This document shows positions 10,254-17,579 of a stretch of 64,000 nt of DNA, piece by piece. This DNA is from Streptomyces chartreusis (GTDB lineage Bacteria; Actinomycetota; Actinomycetes; Streptomycetales; Streptomycetaceae): assembly GCF_008704715.1 (NCBI RefSeq), contig NZ_CP023689.1, positions 6,696,001 through 6,760,000 of the forward strand, given 5' to 3'. Position 1 is the first letter of the stretch. Every line of letters starts with the position of its first letter. A program made the translations under genes and the position numbers. The notes beneath the pieces are model-generated. The model saw only the letters and a list, made by a program, of their open reading frames with translations. It had not been told where the DNA came from and searched no databases.

Positions 10254-11768
10254 TCACGCACGCAACGCCGGTATCACCCGCCTGCGTTGCCCGGACGCCT
10301 TGTCGACCCCGGGACCGAGAGGGCCGAGCGGACCGAGCGGCCCGTGGCCCTCGCGCGGCGGCTCCGTCGACGGCAGGCGGATCACCGCGTCCAGACCGCC
10401 CGAACTCGCGGCGTGCAGGCTCGCCTCGCCGCCGCTCGCGTGCGCGAGACGCTGGACCAGCGACAGGCCGAGGCCCGTGCCGCCCTTGGGGGCGCCCGGC
10501 GCCCGCCAGAACCGGTCGAAGGCGCGGTCCCGCTGCTCCGCGGTCATGCCGGGGCCCTCGTCGGTGATGTGCAGGTCGACCCAGGCGGGACGGGCGTCGC
10601 GCAGGGCGCGCCTGGCCGGGACGTGCAGCCGCAGCTCCATCGTCACGGTGGAGTCGCGCGGGGAGGCGCGCAGCGCGTTGGAGAGCAGGTTGTCCACGAT
10701 CTGCTCGACGCCGCCCGGCACCGCCAGCACCGGCCCCACACTGCCCGCGAACAGCACCAGCGAGACCCGCTGTTGCTCGAACAACGGCTGCCAGGTGCGG
10801 TGCCGCTCCGCGCAGACGGCGCCCACGTCGACCTGGGCGGGCGACGCCGAGTCCTCCTCCAGGCGGGCCATCGCCAGCAGCCCCTCGACCATCCGGGACA
10901 GCCGGTCCGTCTCGGTCACGGCGGCGGTCAGACTGCCGAGGCCGCGCGCGGAGACGTTCGGCTCCAGGTTCTCCAGCCGCAGCCGCAGTGCCGCGAGCGG
11001 CGTCTTGAGCTGGTGCGACGCCTCGCCCGCGAACGCCCGCTGGGCGGCCAGGAGATGGGCGAGGCGGGCCGCCGTACGGTTGAACGCGGTCGCCAGCCGG
11101 CGCACCTCCGGCGGGCCCTTCGTCATCGTCACCGGCGTGGCCCGCCCGCCGTCGGCCAGCTCATGGGTGGCCCGCTCCAGTTCACGGATCGGCCGGCCGG
11201 TCCAGCGGGCGATGGCGAACCCGACGACCGCGACCGCCGTGAGCACGCCGAACCCGCCGAGGGCCAGCAACAGCCAGACGTGATGGACGCGTTCGTGCAC
11301 CGTCCGGGTCGGCACCGTCAGCCATACGGCGCCCTGCAGCCCCGAGGTGTGCCGGACCGGCGCCGCCACCGAGAGGTACTCGACCCCGCCGATGGTCGAC
11401 GTACGCACGTCCACCGTGGAGGTCCCGTGCAGGGCCGCGGCGATACCGGGTCGTGAGGCGAGGTCGGACGACATGACGGCGGCCCGCGGATGCGAGGTCG
11501 CGAGCAGCGTGCCGACGGCGTCCACGATCACCACCTTGCCGCCGATCCGCTCGGCGCAGTGCACCACCCGGCGCGGCAGATCCCGCTCCGCACGGCCCGC
11601 GCTGAGCGACAGCGAGGCGTACGCGGAGACCGACTCGGCCTCGTCCTTCGCCGCGTTCACCACCCGCTCCCGCTCGCTGCGCGAGTACACGAAGCCCAGC
11701 GGGATCTCCAGGCACAGCAGTACGAGCGCGGCCAGGCTGAGGTAGCTGAGCAGCAGCCGGCGGGTCAC
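10254..11768 (-). CDS. Sensor histidine kinase, OmpR-partner type
   Basis: 504 residues. Two membrane segments (about residues 6-26, and one ending at GFAIARWT near 190) flank an external sensor of roughly 150 residues. A HAMP linker follows, then a DHp domain with EASHQLKTP (phospho-His about residue 252), then an ATPase with the N box VDNLLSNALR, DEGPGM and GGTGLGLSLV. The GTG start at 11768 overlaps the stop of the response regulator by four bases (GTGA), so the two are translationally coupled. The C-terminal tail has a GPLGPLGPLGP repeat. The ligand is unknown. Confidence 0.93.
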   Translation of the reverse strand: MTRRLLLSYLSLAALVLLCLEIPLGFVYSRSERERVVNAAKDEAESVSAYASLSLSAGRAERDLPRRVVHCAERIGGKVVIVDAVGTLLATSHPRAAVMSSDLASRPGIAAALHGTSTVDVRTSTIGGVEYLSVAAPVRHTSGLQGAVWLTVPTRTVHERVHHVWLLLALGGFGVLTAVAVVGFAIARWTGRPIRELERATHELADGGRATPVTMTKGPPEVRRLATAFNRTAARLAHLLAAQRAFAGEASHQLKTPLAALRLRLENLEPNVSARGLGSLTAAVTETDRLSRMVEGLLAMARLEEDSASPAQVDVGAVCAERHRTWQPLFEQQRVSLVLFAGSVGPVLAVPGGVEQIVDNLLSNALRASPRDSTVTMELRLHVPARRALRDARPAWVDLHITDEGPGMTAEQRDRAFDRFWRAPGAPKGGTGLGLSLVQRLAHASGGEASLHAASSGGLDAVIRLPSTEPPREGHGPLGPLGPLGPGVDKASGQRRRVIPALRA

Positions 11769-12652
11769 GGCGAGGACACCTGCTGCCCGCCCGGTTCGGT
11801 CTGCACCGCCAGCCGGAAGCCGACCCCGCGCAGCGTCTGGATCCACGCCGGGTTGCCCAGCTTGCGCCGCAGCGAGGCGACATGGACGTCAAGCGTCTTG
11901 GTCGGGCCCTCGTAGTGCGGGTCCCACACCCGGTCCAGGATCTGCTGCCGGGAGTACACCGCACCCGGATCCTCGGTCAGCAGCGCCAGCAGCTCGAACT
12001 CCTTCGGCGTGAGGGTGACGGGGATCTCGCCGACCCAGACCTGACGGGTGCGGCGGTCCACGACCAACGGGCCGGGAGGGTAGGAGGGCCGGGGTGTCGG
12101 GTCGTCGTACGACGGAAGTGGCTCGGCCTCGTACGAGGGTGCGGCGGGCGGCGGGGCGGCCGCCCGTTCCGCCAGCGCCCCGGCGCGCAGCCGCTCCACC
12201 AGCGCCTCCGTACGGCCACGGTCCAGCGCCGTCGTCTCGAAGCGCTCCGGCTCGCCCGGAGTCTCCGTACGCGGCGTCTCCGCCGCAGTCTCCGTCCGCT
12301 GGGTCCGGCGGGTCACGGCGCGCACCCGTGCCACCAGCTCCCGGATGCTGAACGGCTTCGCGAGATAGTCGTCCGCCCCCAGCTCCAGGCCCAGCACCCG
12401 GTCGGCCTCCTCACCCCGCGCACTCAGGATGATGACCGGCACGTCCGAGAGCTGCCGGATGCCCCGGCACACATCGATGCCGTCCATGTCCGGCAACCCC
12501 AGGTCGAGCAGGACGACATCGCCGTACGGCCTTCTCAACCCCTCTGCCCCGGTGGTCACGTGATCCACCGTCAGTCCGAAGGAAGCCAGTCCCTCGGTCA
12601 GCGGTTCGGCGATCGTCTCGTCGTCCTCGATGAGCAGCACTCGTATGCCCAT
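11765..12652 (-). CDS. OmpR-family response regulator with long linker
   Basis: 295 residues. The receiver domain (1-~118) has the acidic pocket EDD (9-11), the phosphoacceptor Asp50 in LLDLGLPDMDG and the conserved Lys in LAKPF. The winged-helix DNA-binding domain occupies about 205-290 (TPKEFELLALL, LDVHVASLRRKLG). Between them is an unusually long linker of about 80 residues, rich in Pro, Glu, Arg and Thr; OmpR-family linkers are normally 5-20 residues. The ATG at 12652 follows GGACG. It is the first gene of the pair with the histidine kinase and is divergent from the carbonic anhydrase gene. Confidence 0.93.
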   Translation of the reverse strand: MGIRVLLIEDDETIAEPLTEGLASFGLTVDHVTTGAEGLRRPYGDVVLLDLGLPDMDGIDVCRGIRQLSDVPVIILSARGEEADRVLGLELGADDYLAKPFSIRELVARVRAVTRRTQRTETAAETPRTETPGEPERFETTALDRGRTEALVERLRAGALAERAAAPPPAAPSYEAEPLPSYDDPTPRPSYPPGPLVVDRRTRQVWVGEIPVTLTPKEFELLALLTEDPGAVYSRQQILDRVWDPHYEGPTKTLDVHVASLRRKLGNPAWIQTLRGVGFRLAVQTEPGGQQVSSP

Positions 12653-12844
12653 GCGTCCTGTCTCTCCGTGAATTTGCATTCTCTGCCCTGACGTCGACAC
12701 GCTACAAGAAACAAGCGCTTGCGGGGCATTGCGACAAAGAATGTCCAATTGCTGGACGCGCTCTGGGTTTTACTTAACCTTCCTCTGGTGTGCCCTCCTC
12801 TACGGTGCTGTGAACTGGTCGAACTCCCAGCTGCGGAGGCATCG
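12653..12844. promoter_or_regulatory. Divergent promoter region, two-component pair / carbonic anhydrase
   Basis: 192 bp, clearly more AT-rich than its surroundings. It contains the palindrome CAAGCGCTTG and the stretch TTTTACTTAACCTTCC, and it must carry promoters for both directions. The anhydrase ribosome site GGAGG lies at 12835-12839. Confidence 0.5.
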
Positions 12845-13450
12845 TTGAAGGCATTGCTGGACCGCGCCCGCTCGTTCAGGCGCAGGGTCGATTTCGAGAG
12901 CGTCGAATACCGGAAACTGGCCGAGGGGCAATATCCCGAGGCACTCTTCATAACCTGCTCGGACTCACGGGTCATACCCGCACTGATTACCGGTGCGCGG
13001 CCCGGAGAGATATTCGAGCTGCGCAACGCGGGCAATATCGTGCCGCCGTACGGCAGTCCCGGCGCGTCGGGGGAGGCCGCCACCATCGAGTACGCACTGG
13101 AGGTGCTCGGGGTTCAGGACATCGTCGTGTGCGGTCACTCACACTGCGGTGCCATGGGCGCGCTGAAGTCCGGCGACGACCTGACCTCGCTGCCGGGCGT
13201 GGACGCCTGGCTCCAACTGGCCCGCCCCGAACTGGCGCCGGTCCTCACCGCCGCCTCCGACGACCCGTCGCTGCCGGACGTGGCACAGGGCAATGTCGTC
13301 AACCAGCTCGCCGTACTGCGGACCTACCCGGTGGTGCGGCAGCGGCTGGACGGGGGACGGCTGCGGCTGCACGGCTGGTACTACGAGGTCGACACCGGGC
13401 AGGTGCACGAGCTGGAGGGCGACGGCCGGTTCCGGGTGCATACCGGATGA
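12845..13450 (+). CDS. Beta-class carbonic anhydrase
   Basis: Hydrates CO2 to bicarbonate in the cytoplasm. 201 residues, full length for a bacterial beta-CA. Zinc ligands are Cys38 in CSDSR (with the Asp40-Arg42 dyad) and His98 and Cys101 in CGHSHCGAM. LRNAGNIVPPYG is the usual substrate-pocket segment. The TTG start at 12845 has a perfect GGAGG five bases before it. The TGA stop overlaps the ATG of the SulP transporter gene (ATGA), so the two proteins are made together. The pairing points to handling of imported bicarbonate. Confidence 0.95.
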   Translation: MKALLDRARSFRRRVDFESVEYRKLAEGQYPEALFITCSDSRVIPALITGARPGEIFELRNAGNIVPPYGSPGASGEAATIEYALEVLGVQDIVVCGHSHCGAMGALKSGDDLTSLPGVDAWLQLARPELAPVLTAASDDPSLPDVAQGNVVNQLAVLRTYPVVRQRLDGGRLRLHGWYYEVDTGQVHELEGDGRFRVHTG

Positions 13451-15222
13451 GCGGGGCGCATGCGCGCGGGCGGACGCGCGGCAAGGGGGGCGGCCCGAAG
13501 GCCGGGGGCACGGGGCCGGCGCAGACCGCGAACGCGGGTCCGGCCCCGGCCCCGGCCCCGGGTGCGGGAGCGGGGGCGGCGAAGACCGGCGGTGCGCGGC
13601 TCGATCTCGCCAACGAGATCACCGCCTCCCTCGTCGTCTTCCTCGTCGCCCTGCCGCTGTGCATCGGCGTCGCGGTGGCCTCCGGCGTCCCCGCCGAACT
13701 CGGCATCATCTCCGGGGTGATCGGCGGTCTGGTCGTCGGCGCGGTCCGGGGCAGCACGCTCCAGGTCAGCGGGCCGGCCGCCGGGCTCGCCGCGCTGGTC
13801 GCGGAGACGGTGCTGGAGCACGGCCTGGCGATGCTCGGCGTGATCGTCCTGTTCTCCGGCATCCTCCAGATCGTCCTCGGCGTCGTACGCCTCGGCCGGA
13901 TGTTCCAGGCGATCTCCCTGGCCGTGGTCCAGGGCATGCTGGCAGGCATCGGGCTGCCGCTGATGTTCAGCCAGGCCTATCCGATGTCCGACGCCAAGGC
14001 ACCCGGCACACCGATCGAGAACATGGCCGGGATCCCGGGCCTGTTCGCCGACATCCTCACCGACCCGCAGGCGATGATCGCCACGCTGCTCGGTATCGCC
14101 ACGATCGTGCTGAGCTTCCTGTGGAAGAAGGCGCCGGGCCCGGCGAAGCGCATCCCGGCCGCGCTGGTCGCGGTCGGCATCGGCATCGCGGTGGCCGCGC
14201 TGCCAGGCGTGGACGTGAAGACGCTCCAGGTCGGCAATCTGCTGGCATCCGTACGGGTGCCGGGCGCGGGGGAGTTCGCGGGGCTGGCGGACGCCGCGGT
14301 CATCACGTCCGTCCTGACCTTCACGGTGATCGCCTCGGCGGAGAGCCTGTTCACCGCGGCCGCCGTGGACCGTATGCACAGCGGCCCGCGCACCCGCTAC
14401 AACACCGAACTCATCGCCCAGGGCGCCGGGAACACCATCGCCGGCATCCTCGGCGCCCTCCCGATCACCGCGGTCGTGGCGCGCAGCTCGGCCAACGTCC
14501 AGGCCGGTGCGAAGACCCGTATCTCCCGCACCCTGCACGGCCTCTGGCTGCTGGCCTTCGCACTGCTGCTGCCGCAGGTCCTGGCGCTGATCCCGATCTC
14601 GGTGCTCGCGGGCGTCCTGGTGCACAGCGGCTGGAAGCTGTTCGCGCCGGAGGAGTTCCCGAAGATGTGGCGCCAGGACCGCGGCGAGTTCGTGGTGATG
14701 ACGACGACAACACTGGTCATCGTGGCGACCGCGCTGCTCGAAGGCGTCCTGATCGGCCTCGCGGCCGGGATCGTACTGGCGGCCCTGCGCATGTCGCAGA
14801 CGGTGATCCGGCAGCACGTCGAGGAGGACACCGCGAAGGTCGTCATGGCCGGCAACGCGACCTTCCTACGGCTGCCGCAGGTCATCGAGGCGCTGGAGAG
14901 CGCGGCGGCCTCGGGCAGGCCACGCATCCGCCTGGACCTGACCGGCGTGACGCATCTCGACCACGCGTGCCGCAGCCAGGTGGAGGAATTCACCGCGCAG
15001 CAGCGGGGGTTGGGCCTTCGCGTGGAGCTGCTGATGCCGGGACCGGCGAAGGCGGAGGCACCGGTCAGCACCGGACCCGCCCCGCAGCCGGAACCCGCGC
15101 CCGCGGCGGCTCCCGGCCCGGGCGCCGAGTGGTTCTACCTGGACGCGGGACCGCTGCCCGGCGGCCCCATGGACCCCGCGGACATCTATGCGGAGAGCTA
15201 CCGTCCGGTCACGTCACGTTAG
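13447..15222 (+). CDS. SulP-family anion transporter, likely bicarbonate
   Basis: 591-residue inner-membrane transporter. A disordered N-terminal extension of about 50 residues rich in Ala, Pro and Gly precedes the core, which begins ARLDLANEITASLVVFLVALP. About 11-12 membrane segments follow, with the SulP signatures GPAAGLAALVAE and SAESLFTAAAVDRM. A STAS-like C-terminal region comes last (roughly residues 455-545, LDLTGVTHLDHAC), ending in a Pro/Ala-rich tail. It is translationally coupled to the beta-carbonic anhydrase upstream. SulP proteins move sulfate, bicarbonate or dicarboxylates; the partner enzyme makes bicarbonate the best guess, and sulfate remains possible. Confidence 0.9.
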   Translation: MSGAHARGRTRGKGGGPKAGGTGPAQTANAGPAPAPAPGAGAGAAKTGGARLDLANEITASLVVFLVALPLCIGVAVASGVPAELGIISGVIGGLVVGAVRGSTLQVSGPAAGLAALVAETVLEHGLAMLGVIVLFSGILQIVLGVVRLGRMFQAISLAVVQGMLAGIGLPLMFSQAYPMSDAKAPGTPIENMAGIPGLFADILTDPQAMIATLLGIATIVLSFLWKKAPGPAKRIPAALVAVGIGIAVAALPGVDVKTLQVGNLLASVRVPGAGEFAGLADAAVITSVLTFTVIASAESLFTAAAVDRMHSGPRTRYNTELIAQGAGNTIAGILGALPITAVVARSSANVQAGAKTRISRTLHGLWLLAFALLLPQVLALIPISVLAGVLVHSGWKLFAPEEFPKMWRQDRGEFVVMTTTTLVIVATALLEGVLIGLAAGIVLAALRMSQTVIRQHVEEDTAKVVMAGNATFLRLPQVIEALESAAASGRPRIRLDLTGVTHLDHACRSQVEEFTAQQRGLGLRVELLMPGPAKAEAPVSTGPAPQPEPAPAAAPGPGAEWFYLDAGPLPGGPMDPADIYAESYRPVTSR

Positions 15223-15306
15223 CATCACGGGTCCTTCATAACTCCGCCGCATCAACGGCCCCTGGCTACGTTCGTCACCTCGTGAACGACCAGGGAAGGA
15301 CTCCCC

Positions 15307-15720
15307 GTGAACCTGCTCCGCAAGCCCGGCGCCATCGTCGTCGCCGCGCTGGCGCTGGCCGCACTGCCGTCCATCGCCGCCGCCCATGACGGTGCCCACC
15401 CGTTCGAGAACTGCGCCGAGGCGTACGCCAACGGGTACTCGGACATCCCCGCGAGCGACGAGCACTACGGCTCCCATCTCGACCGGGACGGCGACGGCCT
15501 CGGCTGCGACAACCCGCCGGCCGGCTTCGTCCCGGTGGGGGAACGACCGGCGGAGGAAGGCGCCGCGGAGGAGGGCACGGCCTCCGGCGAGGAGCAGAAC
15601 GGCACCGACCTCGCCGCGACCGGCGGCGACGACAGCACCCCGTACCTGGCGGCGGGCGGCGCGGCCCTGCTCGCCGGGGGCGGGGTGCTGCTGGCGCTGC
15701 GGCGGCGCGCGAGCCGCTGA
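15307..15720 (+). CDS. Excalibur-domain protein with LAXTG sorting signal
   Basis: 137 residues: a signal peptide (to about residue 26, IAAAHDG), an excalibur domain with FENCAEAYANGY and the calcium loop LDRDGDGLGC, an acidic linker, then LAATG followed by a hydrophobic segment and the basic tail RRRASR. LAXTG with this tail is the recognition signal for class E sortases of actinobacteria, so the protein is probably linked to peptidoglycan. The GTG at 15307 follows GGGAAGGA. It is a second excalibur protein, with the domain near the N-terminus rather than the C-terminus as at 8313-8777. Confidence 0.85.
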   Translation: MNLLRKPGAIVVAALALAALPSIAAAHDGAHPFENCAEAYANGYSDIPASDEHYGSHLDRDGDGLGCDNPPAGFVPVGERPAEEGAAEEGTASGEEQNGTDLAATGGDDSTPYLAAGGAALLAGGGVLLALRRRASR

Positions 15721-15739
15721 TCCCCATGAGCCCGTGGAC

Positions 15740-16522
15740 TCAGGCGGTCGCCCCGCTGTCCACCACCAGGTCCGTGCCCACCACCGAACTGGCGTCGTCC
15801 GAGGCGAGATAGAGGACGGCCGCGGCCACCTCGTCCGTCGTCGAGATGCGGCCGAGGGGGAGGGAGGTGCGGGCACGGGCCGCGCGGGCCGCGTCGTCCT
15901 CGCCCGGGCGCAGGGACATCGGAGTCTCCACGGCTCCCGGGCTGACCGCGTTGATGCGGACGCCGTCGCGGATGTGGTCCAGGGCGGCGCCCCGGGTGAG
16001 CACGGAGACGGCCGCCTTGGAGGCGGAGTAGGCGGCGGCGCCGGGGTTGCGGGTGTGGACGCCGAAGGTCGAGGCGATGTTGACGATCGCGCCGCCCGTC
16101 GGCTGGGTGCGCATCTGCCGGATCTCGGCGCGCAGGGCGAGGAAGACGCCCGTGACGTTGATGTCGAGCTGGGTGCGCCAGTCCTCCTCGGAGAGCTCGG
16201 CCAGCGGGGCGCCGCCCCGGAAGACGCCCGCGTTGTTCACCGCGACGTCCAGGGAGCCGAAGAACTCGACGGCGGCGGCCACCGCGGCCTCCACGTCCGC
16301 CGCGCGCGAGACGTCCGCGGTCACAGCCAGCGCCTTGCCGCCCGCCGCCTCGATCAGCGCCACCGTCTCCTCCAGCTGCTCCCTCCGGCGCCCCGCCGCG
16401 ACGACGTTCGCCCCCTCCGCCGCGAGCGCCAGCGCCACGGTCCGTCCGATGCCCGAGCCGGCGCCGGTGACCAGGGCGGTCCGGTCCGTGAAGCGGGCGC
16501 GGTGGTGCGAGGTGGTGGTCAT
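15740..16522 (-). CDS. Short-chain dehydrogenase/reductase
   Basis: 260-residue classical SDR. NAD(P)-binding TGAGSGIG (residues 19-26), NNAG, the catalytic Ser in VNIAST and YSASK all match the classical family, and the C-terminal GTDLVVDSG is typical. A basic residue after the second strand (AAGRRR) favours NADPH. The ATG at 16522 has GGGGAGACC directly before it. A perfect 17-bp palindrome lies 17 bases upstream, and the TetR regulator gene lies just beyond on the same strand, so it is probably repressed by that regulator. The substrate is unknown. Confidence 0.9.
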   Translation of the reverse strand: MTTTSHHRARFTDRTALVTGAGSGIGRTVALALAAEGANVVAAGRRREQLEETVALIEAAGGKALAVTADVSRAADVEAAVAAAVEFFGSLDVAVNNAGVFRGGAPLAELSEEDWRTQLDINVTGVFLALRAEIRQMRTQPTGGAIVNIASTFGVHTRNPGAAAYSASKAAVSVLTRGAALDHIRDGVRINAVSPGAVETPMSLRPGEDDAARAARARTSLPLGRISTTDEVAAAVLYLASDDASSVVGTDLVVDSGATA

Positions 16523-16538
16523 GGTCTCCCCAGTTATC

Positions 16539-16555
16539 TTGAACGATCGGTTCAA
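16539..16555. promoter_or_regulatory. TetR operator before the SDR gene
   Basis: Perfect palindrome TTGAAC-GATCG-GTTCAA directly upstream of the SDR ribosome site. A related sequence lies before the tetR gene at 17202-17219. This fits a TetR-family repressor that controls itself and the SDR. Confidence 0.65.
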
Positions 16556-16594
16556 TATGAGCGCAGAAAAACAGAGCACCCCGGTTCGAGGCGC

Positions 16595-17182
16595 TCATCG
16601 GTCCAGCAGTGCCAGTGCCTGCTCCGCCGCGTCCCGCACCCGCGCCGGGTCCGACGACGCCTTGCCGACCACGCGCAGCCCCTGGAGCAGTACCAGCAGC
16701 ATCCGGGCCAGGGTGAGCGGGTCGCGCCCGGCGGGCAGTTCGCCCTGCGCCTGTGCGCGGACCAGTGCCGAGTGCAGCACCGTCTCCAACTGGTCCCAGT
16801 TGCGCTCCACGTGCCGGGCCGCGGCCGGGTCGTGCGGGCCGAGTTCCGCCGCGGTGTTGGTGATCATGCAGCCGTTCAGGCGCAGTCGGGCGTCCGTGGC
16901 CTCGGCCGCGTACCGCCGGACGATGCTCCGTACGGCCGGCAGGGCGGGGCCCGGCTGGGACAGCTCCCGCACGATCGGCGGGAGTCCGGTGCGGTCGTAG
17001 CGCTCCAGCGCCTTCAGGTACAGCTCGTGCTTGTTGCCGAAGGTCGCGTACAGGCTCGCCCGTCCGATGCCGAGGTGCTCGACGAGGTCGGACATCGACG
17101 TCGCCTCGTAGCCGCGCCGCCAGAACAGCTCAAGAGCTGCCTGCAGCGCGGCCTCGGGGTCGAATTCCTTGGTCCTGGCCAC
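16595..17182 (-). CDS. TetR-family transcriptional regulator
   Basis: 195 residues. The N-terminal HTH spans about residues 10-55 (ALELFWRRGYEATSMSDLVEHLG, then ASLYATFGNKHELY), with a C-terminal ligand-binding region typical of the TetR_C group seen in AcrR-type regulators. The start is a GTG at 17182. It lies between nirD upstream and the SDR gene downstream, all on the minus strand. Matching inverted repeats in front of this gene and the SDR gene suggest autoregulation and control of the SDR. The ligand is not known. Confidence 0.9.
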   Translation of the reverse strand: MARTKEFDPEAALQAALELFWRRGYEATSMSDLVEHLGIGRASLYATFGNKHELYLKALERYDRTGLPPIVRELSQPGPALPAVRSIVRRYAAEATDARLRLNGCMITNTAAELGPHDPAAARHVERNWDQLETVLHSALVRAQAQGELPAGRDPLTLARMLLVLLQGLRVVGKASSDPARVRDAAEQALALLDR

Positions 17183-17201
17183 GTTTCGCAGCCTAGTTCG
17201 A

Positions 17202-17219
17202 TTGAGAACGACCGGTCAA
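17202..17219. promoter_or_regulatory. Probable TetR operator before tetR
   Basis: TTGAGAACGACCGGTCAA resembles the perfect operator at 16539 (TTGA at one end, TCAA at the other, with an ACGAcCGG-like centre). It lies about 20 bases upstream of the tetR start, in the 46-base gap after nirD. Confidence 0.5.
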
Positions 17220-17228
17220 GAAAGATTC

Positions 17229-17579
17229 TTACGCGGTCCGTACCTCGTACGTCGTGATCCGCACCGACTCGTCGTCCAGGCACTGCCCGGTCTCCAGGTC
17301 GAACCGCTGCTTCAGCAGGGGCGAGGCCACGAACGGACGGCCCTGGTGGCTGCCGGTCAGGCCGCGGGAGAGCACCGCCGCGCCGCCGAACGGGTCACGG
17401 TTGTCGATCGCGTACAGCTGCCCGGCGCGGTCGCGGAACAGGGCCACCTGGCCGCCGTCCGGCAGCAGCGCCGCCACTCCGCGGCCCGGGAGCAGCCGGG
17501 TCAGGTCGCAGACCGTCAACCAGTCCTCGTCCAGCCGTACTTGGATCTTCAGGTCGGTCGTCTCGGGTGCCAGGGTCAT
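17229..17579 (-). CDS. nirD: Nitrite reductase small subunit
   Basis: 116-residue partner of NirB in NADH-dependent assimilatory nitrite reduction to ammonium in the cytoplasm. It has the Rieske-like fold of NirD (VALFRDRAGQLYAIDNRDPFGGAAVLSRG, and FDLETGQC) but lacks the Cys-His cluster ligands, as is normal for the NirD_2 type. Its ATG at 17579 overlaps the nirB stop codon (ATGA), so it is translationally coupled and last in the flavoprotein-nirB-nirD operon. Confidence 0.93.
   Translation of the reverse strand: MTLAPETTDLKIQVRLDEDWLTVCDLTRLLPGRGVAALLPDGGQVALFRDRAGQLYAIDNRDPFGGAAVLSRGLTGSHQGRPFVASPLLKQRFDLETGQCLDDESVRITTYEVRTA

Noticed and set aside
10305..10350. Tandem nine-base repeats near the end of the histidine kinase gene
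   Set aside because: They are in frame and simply encode a GPLGPLGPLGP tail; no separate element is needed.
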